A stretch of 19,628 nucleotides of DNA from Planctomycetota bacterium (lineage in GTDB: Bacteria; Planctomycetota; Brocadiia; JAJRTI01): NCBI GenBank assembly GCA_024278415.1, contig JAJRTI010000881.1, positions 1-19,628 of the forward strand. The letters are read 5' to 3'. The translations under genes were made by a program, and so were the position numbers. Shown here piece by piece: positions 8,782-14,941 of this stretch. The stretch's first letter is position 1; each line of letters begins with the position of its first letter. Below the pieces are notes generated by a model that saw only the letters and a program-made list of their open reading frames with translations, was not told the DNA's origin and searched no databases.

Positions 8782-10187
8782 GTAAGATCTGGGCGATTGC
8801 CAGACACATGATCGCACAGGGCATCCGCATGCGCGTGGCCGTGGTCGTCATGGTCCTGTTCGTGTTGCTCATGCCGACGCTGCCGTTTGTGCTCAAGGGC
8901 GATGGCACGCTGCACGGCTTCGTGCAGGTGATCATCACCTACTCGCTGACCTTGGCGACCGTGTTGCTGTCGGTGCTCACGCTCGCACTGTCCACGGGCT
9001 CGCTTTGCACGGAGATCCGCGACAAGCAGGCGTTCATTCTTGATTCGAAGCCGATCCAGCGCTGGCAGGTCTTGGCCGGGAAATGGCTGGGCATCATGAT
9101 GATCGACGCTTCCCTGCTGGCGTTCATGGGGCTGTCGTCGTACGGGTTTATTCGCTTCTTCGCGTCTCGCCAAGGCGACCTTAGCGATAAGAAGTTCAAA
9201 GAGGAACAGGATACGCTGCACAACAAGGTGCTGTGCGCGCGCCGGAGCTGCAAGCTGCCCGTGCCCGACGTGGACGGGATGGTGCGCAAGCGTTTCAAGG
9301 AGCTGAAAGAGAAGGGCAAGATCCCAGAGGGATTGAGCAACGAGGATGCCCTGCGGCAGATCAGGGGGGCTGTGCTTCGGCAACTCAAGAGCGTTCCTTT
9401 CAGTGGGGCGAAGCGGTGGCACTTTCGCGACTTGCCTGCCAAGCAGACTGAATGGGACAGATTCACGTTGCGCTTCAAGCATTACCTCGGCTCCGAGTGG
9501 GCGCAGGGGCAAGTCGACGGGTTGTGGCGGTTTAGGGCGCCCGGCGGAGCGCGGCCGGTTGACGTGGCCACGCGGTTCAGCGCCGGCAACTTCCACGAGT
9601 TCGACGTGCCGCTTTCGGTCGTATCGCCGGATGGTGAGTTGACCATTGAGTTCCGCAACCTCGAACGGAGGCACCAAACCGTATCGTTCCCGCTGGAGGA
9701 CGGCTTGGAGTTGCTGTTCCATGCCGGGAGCTTCGAGGTAAACTTCGCACAAGGGCTCATGGTTATGCTGTGCAAGCTGGGGTTCCTGGCGGCGGTGGGG
9801 ATTCTCTGCTCGACGTTCCTCACCCTGCCGGTCGCGGTCACACTCGCGCTGTGCATCTACCTGCTGAGCGGCATGTCTGGGTTTATCGCCGACATGGTGA
9901 ACTCCCCAGGGCTGTTCGATAGCATCATGCGCAGCCCCCAGGGGGAGGGCGGCTATGTGCGGGAGATCGTGAGGCATGTGGTGCGGTGGTATCTGTACGC
10001 GGTAACGGTGGTGCTGCCGCCCTTCGAACAGTTCCAAGTGGTGGGGAAACTCAACGCGGGCCGAGAGATTGGCTGGAAGACGCTGGCGAATGGTCTGTTC
10101 GTGCTGGTTTTGGTGCGGTCGGGAATCATCGCCGCGTTGGCCTGTTTCCTCTACAGCCGGCGCGAGTTGGCCGGCGTGAAGAGCTAG
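8778..10187 (+). CDS. ABC-2 type transporter permease with large extracytoplasmic domain
   Basis: This 469-residue membrane protein has spans at about 18-39, 50-73, 99-121, 326-348, 350-372, 401-415 and 437-459. Between the third and fourth spans is an insertion of about 200 residues. It includes a basic helical part (about 165-205, KRFKELKEKGKIPEG) and a probable beta-rich part (about 225-320). The cytoplasmic loop EIRDKQAFILDSKPIQR followed by GKWLG (79-105) closely parallels the same loop in the first permease at 342, so both belong to one ABC-2 family. The start codon overlaps the ATPase stop codon. The insertion could recognise a substrate or a partner in the periplasm. This kind of permease is often left as 'hypothetical', and its substrate cannot be inferred. 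Confidence 0.8.
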   Translation: MSKIWAIARHMIAQGIRMRVAVVVMVLFVLLMPTLPFVLKGDGTLHGFVQVIITYSLTLATVLLSVLTLALSTGSLCTEIRDKQAFILDSKPIQRWQVLAGKWLGIMMIDASLLAFMGLSSYGFIRFFASRQGDLSDKKFKEEQDTLHNKVLCARRSCKLPVPDVDGMVRKRFKELKEKGKIPEGLSNEDALRQIRGAVLRQLKSVPFSGAKRWHFRDLPAKQTEWDRFTLRFKHYLGSEWAQGQVDGLWRFRAPGGARPVDVATRFSAGNFHEFDVPLSVVSPDGELTIEFRNLERRHQTVSFPLEDGLELLFHAGSFEVNFAQGLMVMLCKLGFLAAVGILCSTFLTLPVAVTLALCIYLLSGMSGFIADMVNSPGLFDSIMRSPQGEGGYVREIVRHVVRWYLYAVTVVLPPFEQFQVVGKLNAGREIGWKTLANGLFVLVLVRSGIIAALACFLYSRRELAGVKS

Positions 10188-10192
10188 GGAGG
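10186..10192 (+). promoter_or_regulatory. Strong Shine-Dalgarno for the last operon gene
   Basis: AGGGAGG begins inside the stop codon of the permease gene and ends five bases before the ATG at 10198. It is the strongest ribosome-binding site in the operon and fixes the start of the downstream gene. Confidence 0.6.
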
Positions 10193-10197
10193 CGCGT

Positions 10198-11847
10198 ATG
10201 CGACAGTGGCTATACATCGTTGTGGCGGTAGCGCTGATCGCCAGTGCGTCGTTGCTTATCCCCGGCGTGAACGAAATGCGCGCCGAACATGGGCTGACAA
10301 GCAATCCTGTGTTGGAAAACGTGCCGCCCGAACTGGCCCTGGCGACCACCGCGTTGGGCGGATTCCGCGGGATCATCGTCGACATGCTGTGGCTCCGCGC
10401 CATGAAACTACAGCAGCAGGAGAAGTTCTTCGAGTTGGTGCAGCTCTTCGACTGGATCGGGAAGCTGGAGCCGCGTAGCGCACCCGTGTGGGTGTTTTCT
10501 GCATGGAACATGGCATACAACATCTCCGTCGAGATGCCGACTGCATCAGAGCGATGGCGGTGGATCCGGTTGGGTATGGACCAGCTCCGCAACCATGGCC
10601 TGCGGTATAACAAGCGCTCGTCTGATCTCTACAGGGAGATGGCCTGGATCTACCAGAATAAGATCGGGAACACCGTCGATGATTTCCACTGGTACTATAA
10701 GACGCAACTGGCCAAAGAGATGGAGGATGTGTTCGGAAGAGGCCCGATCACGGATCTGAAGCCTTTCCTCAAGGCCCCGCGCACACTGGAGGAACTCAGG
10801 GCGCGGTTGGATCCCAAGCCGATCCTGGCCGCGCTGGGCGCAGTGGGGTACAAGCCGCTGAAGGATCCCCTGTCGGTGCTGACGGCGCTCGACGACGAGA
10901 AGAGCGACGCTCGGGAGGTGCTGGACCGGCCCGAGTTCGCAGAAGACCGCGAGACGTTCATCATGTTCCTGCGGAACTGGGCGATCAAGAATGTGCTGAG
11001 GATGGACCTGGACTATATGGTGCAGCTCCAGAACGAGATCGGCCCCATGGACTGGCGCCTCCCGGAGCCCTATACGCTCTATTATTCAGGCTTAGCGCTC
11101 AAGTATGCCGGCAAGAAGGATTTCACGCCCAATTACTATCGGCTCAGGTATGAGGCCGTGCGCCGGCTCTACAAGGGCGGATCGCTGTTCTTCGATCGCG
11201 GCAAGGGCGGCGAGAAGGCCGTGTACCTCACGAGCAGCAATTGGCGGTTCTTCGACGCAGCGGACGCGGTGTACCGCAATGCGATCGCGGCAGAGGCTGA
11301 CCGCCCCAATGTGCAGCGCTCTTTCAAGAACGCACATGCAACGTTCATGGAGGAAGGAGTGGTGCTCTTCTATGCCTGCTCCCAAGTCAAGCGCGCCAGG
11401 GAACTCTACAGGAAGCTCCAGAAGGAGTACCCGAATGAACGCCACAGCGTCTCGTTCGACCGGTTTGTCATCAACAAGCTGATCCCTGACCCCGCAGCGA
11501 CGACCGCAGCGGAGGCCACGGTGCTAATCAATGGCGTGCTCATGGAGGCCTACAGGTGGTTGGCTGCGGGCAACGACGAGCGCGCCAAGGGGCTGTTCAA
11601 TCTCGCGGCCAAAATGCGCCGCTACTACATGTTTGACAAGGAAAACCAGGGAACCTATACGCGCCGCGTACAAATCCCGGAGTTCGCTACGCTCAATGCC
11701 CAAGCGCGCAAGAAGGCGCTCGGGAAGGGAGCGCTGCCCGAGGTGCTGCGCCGTCGGCTGATGGAGAGGCTGGGCGTGAAAGAGAAGCCTGAGGAGAAGC
11801 CTAAGAAGGCGAAGACGCCTGAGAAGCCGCAGAAGCCGAAGAAGTAG
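10198..11847 (+). CDS. Membrane-anchored helical-repeat (TPR-like) protein, function unknown
   Basis: This 549-residue protein has one N-terminal hydrophobic helix (about 4-21) acting as an uncleaved anchor or signal peptide, so the bulk is probably periplasmic. The body is rich in aromatic and charged helices. Residues about 58-110 (WLRAMKLQQQEKFFELVQLFDWIGKLEP, then WVFSAWNMAYNI) look like paired TPR-type helices. A further helical pair appears near 420-480. The last 25 residues are a Lys/Pro/Glu tail (EEKPKKAKTPEKPQKPKK). A strong Shine-Dalgarno lies five bases upstream, and the gap to the permease gene is 10 bases. I do not recognise a characterised family. The position, last in the operon right after an ABC ATPase-permease pair, suggests an accessory subunit. 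No catalytic motif is visible. Confidence 0.75.
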   Translation: MRQWLYIVVAVALIASASLLIPGVNEMRAEHGLTSNPVLENVPPELALATTALGGFRGIIVDMLWLRAMKLQQQEKFFELVQLFDWIGKLEPRSAPVWVFSAWNMAYNISVEMPTASERWRWIRLGMDQLRNHGLRYNKRSSDLYREMAWIYQNKIGNTVDDFHWYYKTQLAKEMEDVFGRGPITDLKPFLKAPRTLEELRARLDPKPILAALGAVGYKPLKDPLSVLTALDDEKSDAREVLDRPEFAEDRETFIMFLRNWAIKNVLRMDLDYMVQLQNEIGPMDWRLPEPYTLYYSGLALKYAGKKDFTPNYYRLRYEAVRRLYKGGSLFFDRGKGGEKAVYLTSSNWRFFDAADAVYRNAIAAEADRPNVQRSFKNAHATFMEEGVVLFYACSQVKRARELYRKLQKEYPNERHSVSFDRFVINKLIPDPAATTAAEATVLINGVLMEAYRWLAAGNDERAKGLFNLAAKMRRYYMFDKENQGTYTRRVQIPEFATLNAQARKKALGKGALPEVLRRRLMERLGVKEKPEEKPKKAKTPEKPQKPKK

Positions 11848-12013
11848 GGGGGGCGCGCCCGCTTGGTAGAGCATCGCCCGCGCTCGATTAGGCGGCTGGG
11901 GGGGCTATCAATTACCCACACGTCACACCGTGGGCTCGGCGGGCTTGGGCCACGAACAATGGCTCAGGGTGGCGCCTGTGAGCGCCGTGGCAAGAGCGGG
12001 GAGGCCAGATCGG

Positions 12014-12048
12014 TCCCACAGATGTCACCACAGACCACGGATGAAGAG
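12014..12048 (+). repeat. Middle inverted-repeat arm, left copy
   Basis: This 35-base arm matches the reverse complement of 12397-12431 at 33 positions. It includes an uninterrupted 23-base core at 12021-12043 (GATGTCACCACAGACCACGG plus ATG). Chance occurrence of such a match within 400 bases is very unlikely. Confidence 0.85.
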
Positions 12049-12134
12049 AAGAATCGGCAAACAGACCGGGCGGCAAAGTCCCAGCTCCCCCCGGCGCCGG
12101 GCGATCATGTACGATGCGCGGCACAGGGCCGCGC

Positions 12135-12151
12135 GTGGTCGACTCGACCAC
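12135..12151. repeat. Short palindrome GTGGTCGACTCGACCAC
   Basis: Eight bases on each side of a central C are perfectly complementary. As RNA the loop would have to open to a 5-6 bp stem. It lies inside the nested inverted-repeat element, upstream of the three CCAC...GTGG hairpins. Confidence 0.5.
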
Positions 12152-12167
12152 ACCCGTGGGCCTGGAT

Positions 12168-12186
12168 CTGCTCTTTACCCACAACT
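12168..12186 (+). repeat. Inner inverted-repeat arm, left copy
   Basis: CTGCTCTTTACCCACAACT pairs with the reverse complement of 12350-12368 at 17 of 19 positions. It overlaps the 3' end of an 11-base motif GGGCCTGGATC (12158-12168), which recurs in the same orientation at 12368-12378 next to the partner arm. Confidence 0.6.
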
Positions 12187-12198
12187 TGGCCAGAGATG

Positions 12199-12217
12199 CC
12201 ACTGCCATGCGCAGTGG
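12199..12217. repeat. CCAC...GTGG hairpin 1
   Basis: CCACTGC-CATGC-GCAGTGG has a perfect 7-bp stem and a 5-base loop. It has the same geometry as the hairpins at 12252-12270 and 12319-12337 but different stem-interior bases. Confidence 0.6.
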
Positions 12218-12251
12218 ATCGTTAGGCTTTTTGCTCCGGCAGCGTGAGACT

Positions 12252-12270
12252 CCACGGGCCAAGCCCGTGG
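12252..12270. repeat. CCAC...GTGG hairpin 2
   Basis: CCACGGG-CCAAG-CCCGTGG has a perfect 7-bp stem and a 5-base loop. Compared with hairpin 3 the stem differs at paired positions while complementarity is retained, and the loops share CAAG. Confidence 0.6.
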
Positions 12271-12318
12271 CATCTCCGCTGCGGGTATGCCATGCTTGTA
12301 GATTGCCAGCATGAATCA

Positions 12319-12337
12319 CCACAGGGCAAGCCTGTGG
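12319..12337. repeat. CCAC...GTGG hairpin 3
   Basis: CCACAGG-GCAAG-CCTGTGG has a perfect 7-bp stem and a 5-base loop. The loop (GCAAG) resembles that of hairpin 2 (CCAAG). Confidence 0.6.
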
Positions 12338-12349
12338 TATCCGTCCCGG

Positions 12350-12368
12350 AGATGTGGGCAAAGAGCAG
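12350..12368 (-). repeat. Inner inverted-repeat arm, right copy
   Basis: AGATGTGGGCAAAGAGCAG is the near-complement of 12168-12186 (17 of 19). It is adjacent to the second direct copy of GGGCCTGGATC at 12368-12378. Confidence 0.6.
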
Positions 12369-12396
12369 GGCCTGGATCCGGGAACGGGCGAGCCCC

Positions 12397-12431
12397 CTCT
12401 GCATCCGTGGTCTGTGGTGACATCCGTGGGA
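12397..12431 (-). repeat. Middle inverted-repeat arm, right copy
   Basis: This is the reverse-complement partner of 12014-12048 (33 of 35 positions), with the perfect 23-base core at 12402-12424. A further CATCCGTGG copy follows directly at 12421-12429, so the motif is partly duplicated in tandem. Confidence 0.85.
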
Positions 12432-12515
12432 TTTCATTCTTCCACAGCGCCGCCGCGGGAATACGCACAGACTCCCACGGCGTGACGTGTGGGGCCAGTT
12501 GACGGGGGGCGTCGT

Positions 12516-13640
12516 TCAGAAGATCGCCATGTGGTCCCGGTGGACGACTTCGCTTGGGGCGTCATGGCCAAGGATGGCGCGGATTCGGCCGCTGTGGGCC
12601 CCGCAGAGCTTGGCCGCCTCTTCGGACGAAAACGCGACCGCTCCCTTGGCGACCAAGTTCCCCGTGGGGTCGAGCAGCGCCACGATATCTCCAGGCTGGA
12701 ACGCGCCTGCGACTTTGACGACTCCCTTAGGGAGAAGGCTTCGGCCCCGTTTCGAAATGGCCTGGGCCGCGCCCGCGTCGATCCAGATTTCGCCCTTCGT
12801 CTTGCCACCGAACTGGAACCAGCGCTTGCGGCTTTGGACACGTTTAGGCGTGGGCAGGAACAAGGTGCCAAGCTCTTCGCCGGACATCACTCGGGTGAGG
12901 ATATTGTTGGTCTTGCCGTTGGCCAACACCACCGGGTCGCCAAAGTCTGTAGCCAACGCGATGGCCTGGAGCTTGCTATCCATGCCGCCGGCTCCCCGGC
13001 TGGACACCGTGCCGAACGAAAGCTGGCGAATGTCGTCGGTTACCCGCTCGACGACCTCCACAACACAACCGGCAGCATCATAAAGGCCGTCAATGGTTGA
13101 GAGAATGACCAGCATGTCCGCCTCGAACGCACTTGTGACCATTGTTGCAAGCTGGTCGTTGTCGCCGAAGGTGATCTCCTCGACGGCGGTGGTGTCGTTT
13201 TCGTTGATGACAGGAATCGCACCAAGGCGATTGAGAGCGGAAAAGGTCTGGCGGATGTTCAAGTAGCGCCGGAAGTCCTGGAAGTCCTCGCGCGTCAGGA
13301 GGACTTGGGCGGCATGGTAGCCTTGGGCTTCGAAGCATTGGCCATAGAGGGCCATGAGACGGCTTTGGCCGATGGCTGCCGTTGCCTGGAGCTTCGCCGT
13401 CGTCCTGGGCCGCGCTCCCAGCCCCAAGACTCCCATACCGGCACTGATGGCGCCCGAACTGACCACGGCAACGGCGTAGCCCGCCGCGCGGAGACCGCAT
13501 ATCTGGCTCGCGAGGTGGGAGATGCGGTCGTGGTCCAACTGCCCCGAGTCTTCAGACAGCACGTTCGTGCCGATCTTGACCACAAGCCGCTTGGCTTGAG
13601 ACACGATATCTGCACGGGTTTGAGGCGCTTCGTTTGCCAC
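12516..13640 (-). CDS. proB: Glutamate 5-kinase
   Basis: This enzyme phosphorylates L-glutamate to glutamyl 5-phosphate, the first step of proline synthesis, in the cytoplasm. The 374-residue protein has the usual two-domain layout. The amino-acid kinase domain begins KRLVVKIGTNVLSEDSGQLD and continues with VAVVSSGAISAGMGVLGLG, LNIRQTFSALNRLGAIPVIN, ENDTTAVEEITFGDNDQLAT, the ILSTIDGLYD segment and GAGGMDSKLQA. A C-terminal PUA domain starts near residue 285 (KGEIWIDAGAAQAI, GVVKVAGAFQPGDIVALLD). The start is GTG, with GAGGG (13650-13654) nine bases upstream on the coding strand. The partner gene proA is not adjacent. No consensus promoter is visible in the 325-base gap upstream. Confidence 0.95.
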   Translation of the reverse strand: MANEAPQTRADIVSQAKRLVVKIGTNVLSEDSGQLDHDRISHLASQICGLRAAGYAVAVVSSGAISAGMGVLGLGARPRTTAKLQATAAIGQSRLMALYGQCFEAQGYHAAQVLLTREDFQDFRRYLNIRQTFSALNRLGAIPVINENDTTAVEEITFGDNDQLATMVTSAFEADMLVILSTIDGLYDAAGCVVEVVERVTDDIRQLSFGTVSSRGAGGMDSKLQAIALATDFGDPVVLANGKTNNILTRVMSGEELGTLFLPTPKRVQSRKRWFQFGGKTKGEIWIDAGAAQAISKRGRSLLPKGVVKVAGAFQPGDIVALLDPTGNLVAKGAVAFSSEEAAKLCGAHSGRIRAILGHDAPSEVVHRDHMAIF

Positions 13641-13965
13641 GGCGCGGTTCCCTCACACAGGGGAAGGCTCGAATCTGCGCGGCGTCGAACTAAGTGCGGC
13701 GTTTCGCAATTCCGTGTAGCGACTCGGTGCGCTCGCCGCGCGCTTGCAGGGCCTAGCGGGAATAATGGAAGGCTGGAATGTTGGAAGGCTGCCGCATGCG
13801 CGCATTCCATCATTCCACTATTCCATCCCATTATTCCTCTCACTCCTTGACGCGCATGCTACGGCGCGGCTGGATCCGCAGAGCGACACGGACTCAAGAG
13901 ATGCTGCGCGAAGTCCACTCGGGTGCGGAACGATGCGGCTTGAGCCCCATGGCGCCCTGCCAGGC
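13641..13965. other. 325-base gap upstream of proB, mostly featureless
   Basis: This region lies between the stop of the receiver-domain gene and the GTG of proB, both on the minus strand. It should contain the proB promoter, but no pair of consensus-like -35/-10 boxes with suitable spacing stands out. The only clear structure is the TTCCA-rich inverted repeat at 13759-13837. The proB Shine-Dalgarno (GAGGG) is at 13650-13654. Confidence 0.5.
13759..13837. repeat. GGAAT/ATTCC inverted-repeat cluster
   Basis: The left arm is two tandem 16-base units, GGAATAATGGAAGGCT (13759-13774) and GGAATGTTGGAAGGCT (13775-13790), 14 of 16 identical. The right arm carries three tandem 8-mers, ATTCCATC, ATTCCACT and ATTCCATC (13804-13827), and ends in CCATTATTCC (13828-13837). 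That last motif is the exact complement of the first ten bases of the left arm. The two arms could form an imperfect long hairpin around a GC-rich centre. It may be an intergenic repeat family or a transcription end for the receiver gene. Confidence 0.65.
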
Positions 13966-14445
13966 CTATTTGTAGTGCAGCTTGGCCGCTCGAAGGAGGG
14001 CTCTGCCGATGGTACGGGTGACTGCGCTCGACTCCAGCGGCCGCGTGATGAAGTAGTTGGCCCCAGCTTGCTTGATCCGCCGCTCAATGACCTTCGTCTT
14101 CTTGTCGCCGATCGCGATGATCGGAAGGTCCGGGAACTCCTCCCGTACCGACTTCAACTGGCTCACGTGTTCGCCTGTGCCGCAGGCCGTATCCATCGCG
14201 AGCACATCCATGTGGCGCTCCGAGAGGATCGTCTTGGCCATGTCCGCATTCAGCGCAATCTCGATCTCGTGAAGCCGCACCACCTCAGGATCCTGCATGT
14301 CCGACATCGTCTGCGGGTCATTCGCGACGATGAGTATCCTCGCTTTTTCTATGGCCCTCAGTGCAACCTTGACGTTCAGGGTTCGCGTGCGAGCGGGGGA
14401 AGTACGCTTGGCCGGCTTCGTGCGGGATTTGGACGCTTTCGCCAT
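13966..14445 (-). CDS. Divergent receiver-domain protein with basic N-terminal tail
   Basis: This 159-residue protein has residues 35-159 following the receiver (CheY-like) fold: ARILIVANDPQ, then DVLAMDTACGTGEH with a likely phospho-acceptor Asp85, then PDLPIIAIGDKK and AGANYFITRPLES. Several conserved receiver residues are changed. The acidic pair is N42-D43, the switch Thr/Ser is Gly113, and the invariant Lys is Arg135. Phosphorylation may be weak or absent. Residues 2-35 are strongly basic with Ser/Thr/Pro (KASKSRTKPAKRTSPARTR), possibly binding nucleic acid. There is no output domain. The frame is open back to 14541, but AAGAGGA (14451-14457) lies just before this ATG, so the shorter start is preferred. 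A sigma70-like promoter lies at 14562-14590. Confidence 0.75.
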   Translation of the reverse strand: MAKASKSRTKPAKRTSPARTRTLNVKVALRAIEKARILIVANDPQTMSDMQDPEVVRLHEIEIALNADMAKTILSERHMDVLAMDTACGTGEHVSQLKSVREEFPDLPIIAIGDKKTKVIERRIKQAGANYFITRPLESSAVTRTIGRALLRAAKLHYK

Positions 14446-14450
14446 GCCGC

Positions 14451-14457
14451 TCCTCTT
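14451..14457 (-). promoter_or_regulatory. Shine-Dalgarno that sets the receiver-gene start
   Basis: On the minus strand AAGAGGA lies five bases before the ATG at 14445. The upstream in-frame ATG at 14541 has no comparable site and would add 32 residues with no receiver-like character. Confidence 0.6.
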
Positions 14458-14561
14458 ACTCGTGGAGTGAGCGTTTTGGATTATAGGGCACATATGCCGC
14501 AGTCGGGCTTCCCGCCTGAGGCACACAACTGAGCCTTCCATCGCGGTGAAGGGAGGCTAAT

Positions 14562-14590
14562 AGTATATCGCGGCCCGCAATCCGTGTCAA
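14562..14590 (-). promoter_or_regulatory. Sigma70-type promoter for the receiver-domain gene
   Basis: On the minus strand a perfect TTGACA (14590-14585) is followed after 17 bases by TATACT (14567-14562). Transcription would begin near 14555, giving a leader of about 110 bases to the ATG at 14445. Confidence 0.7.
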
Positions 14591-14846
14591 GCATCCTCGC
14601 GATTCTTAAATGAAAGGGGAATGTTTGGTGGTTTCGTTTGCGGATGTTTGGCTCACGAATCGGCATATGTGTATGTCCACCGAGCAGTCACCAGCGGCTA
14701 ATCCTATTCATGAGCGATGCTTGCGACAAGTGGTGTTGGCCCACCATCAGCCATAGGCGGGAGTATTGGCCACCGTGAGGCCGGCCGTGCTTAGCGTGTA
14801 TCGTAGCCAAGTCCCCCGAGAATTCTGTTCGCCTCGGCTTCTTTGA

Positions 14847-14875
14847 TTGACAACCTGTCAGCATCGGCCTAAAAT
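14847..14875 (+). promoter_or_regulatory. Sigma70-type promoter for the four-TM protein gene
   Basis: A perfect TTGACA (14847-14852), a 17-base spacer and TAAAAT (14870-14875) are present. Transcription would start near 14882, leaving a leader of about 60 bases. Confidence 0.72.
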
Positions 14876-14927
14876 GACGCCGTCTGACATGTTCGCACGC
14901 GACTCTGTCGGCTTGGCGCGACGCAGC

Positions 14928-14932
14928 AGGGA
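14928..14932 (+). promoter_or_regulatory. Shine-Dalgarno deciding between two nearby ATGs
   Basis: AGGGA touches the ATG at 14933 directly but is nine bases before the in-frame ATG at 14942. A ribosome needs a gap, so 14942 is the likelier start. Confidence 0.5.
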
Positions 14933-14941
14933 ATGCACAAC

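Larger units (their letters stand above)
11915..12493. repeat. Nested inverted-repeat element (outer arms 20 nt)
   Basis: The 20-base segment at 11915-11934 (CCCACACGTCACACCGTGGG) is the reverse complement of 12474-12493 with a single mismatch. It encloses a second, longer inverted-repeat pair (12014-12048 with 12397-12431) and a third pair (12168-12186 with 12350-12368). The arms are concentric, so the 579-base segment could fold back as a long interrupted hairpin. No transposase gene and no obvious target-site duplication flank it. It could be a non-autonomous (MITE/REP-like) element or a structured transcript. The arms are seen directly; the element status is inference. Confidence 0.6.
11848..12515. 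other. 668-base gap between convergent genes, filled by nested repeats
   Basis: The gap separates the stop of the TPR-like gene (+) from the stop of proB (-). It contains no credible gene; open frames here are short and low in coding character. Instead it holds three nested pairs of inverted repeats and several 19-base hairpins, listed separately. A short GC palindrome (GGGCGCGCCC, 11851-11860) follows the TPR-like stop but has no T-run, so no standard terminator is evident. At 11863-11878 TTGGTAGAGCATCGCC resembles a tRNA D-arm, but the rest of a tRNA is missing. Confidence 0.6.
14446..14941. other. Divergent intergenic region with two opposing promoters
   Basis: The roughly 490-base gap lies between the receiver gene (-) and the four-TM protein gene (+). 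It contains one consensus-like promoter per strand (14562-14590 minus, 14847-14875 plus) and a lone perfect TATAAT on the minus strand at 14480-14485 without a matching -35. The 256 bases between the two promoters contain no other recognisable feature. A 48-codon frame at 14610-14756 has no ribosome-binding site and is not called. Confidence 0.55.

Noticed and set aside
8484..10613. A 709-codon open frame on the minus strand
   Set aside because: It is antisense to the second ABC permease and its ends run into neighbouring genes. The translation is His/Arg/Gln-rich with no domain, as expected for a shadow frame in GC-rich coding DNA.
11848..11940. A complete tRNA gene after the TPR-like gene
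   Set aside because: Only the D-arm-like words are present. No acceptor pairing, 7-base anticodon loop or T-arm (GGTTCGA) can be found at the right distances.
14446..14541. Longer N-terminus for the receiver protein (ATG at 14541)
   Set aside because: There is no ribosome-binding site, whereas the ATG at 14445 has AAGAGGA. The added residues do not belong to the receiver fold.
14610..14756. A 48-codon open frame in the divergent gap
   Set aside because: No Shine-Dalgarno precedes it, the codon use does not match the neighbours and the peptide has no recognisable feature.
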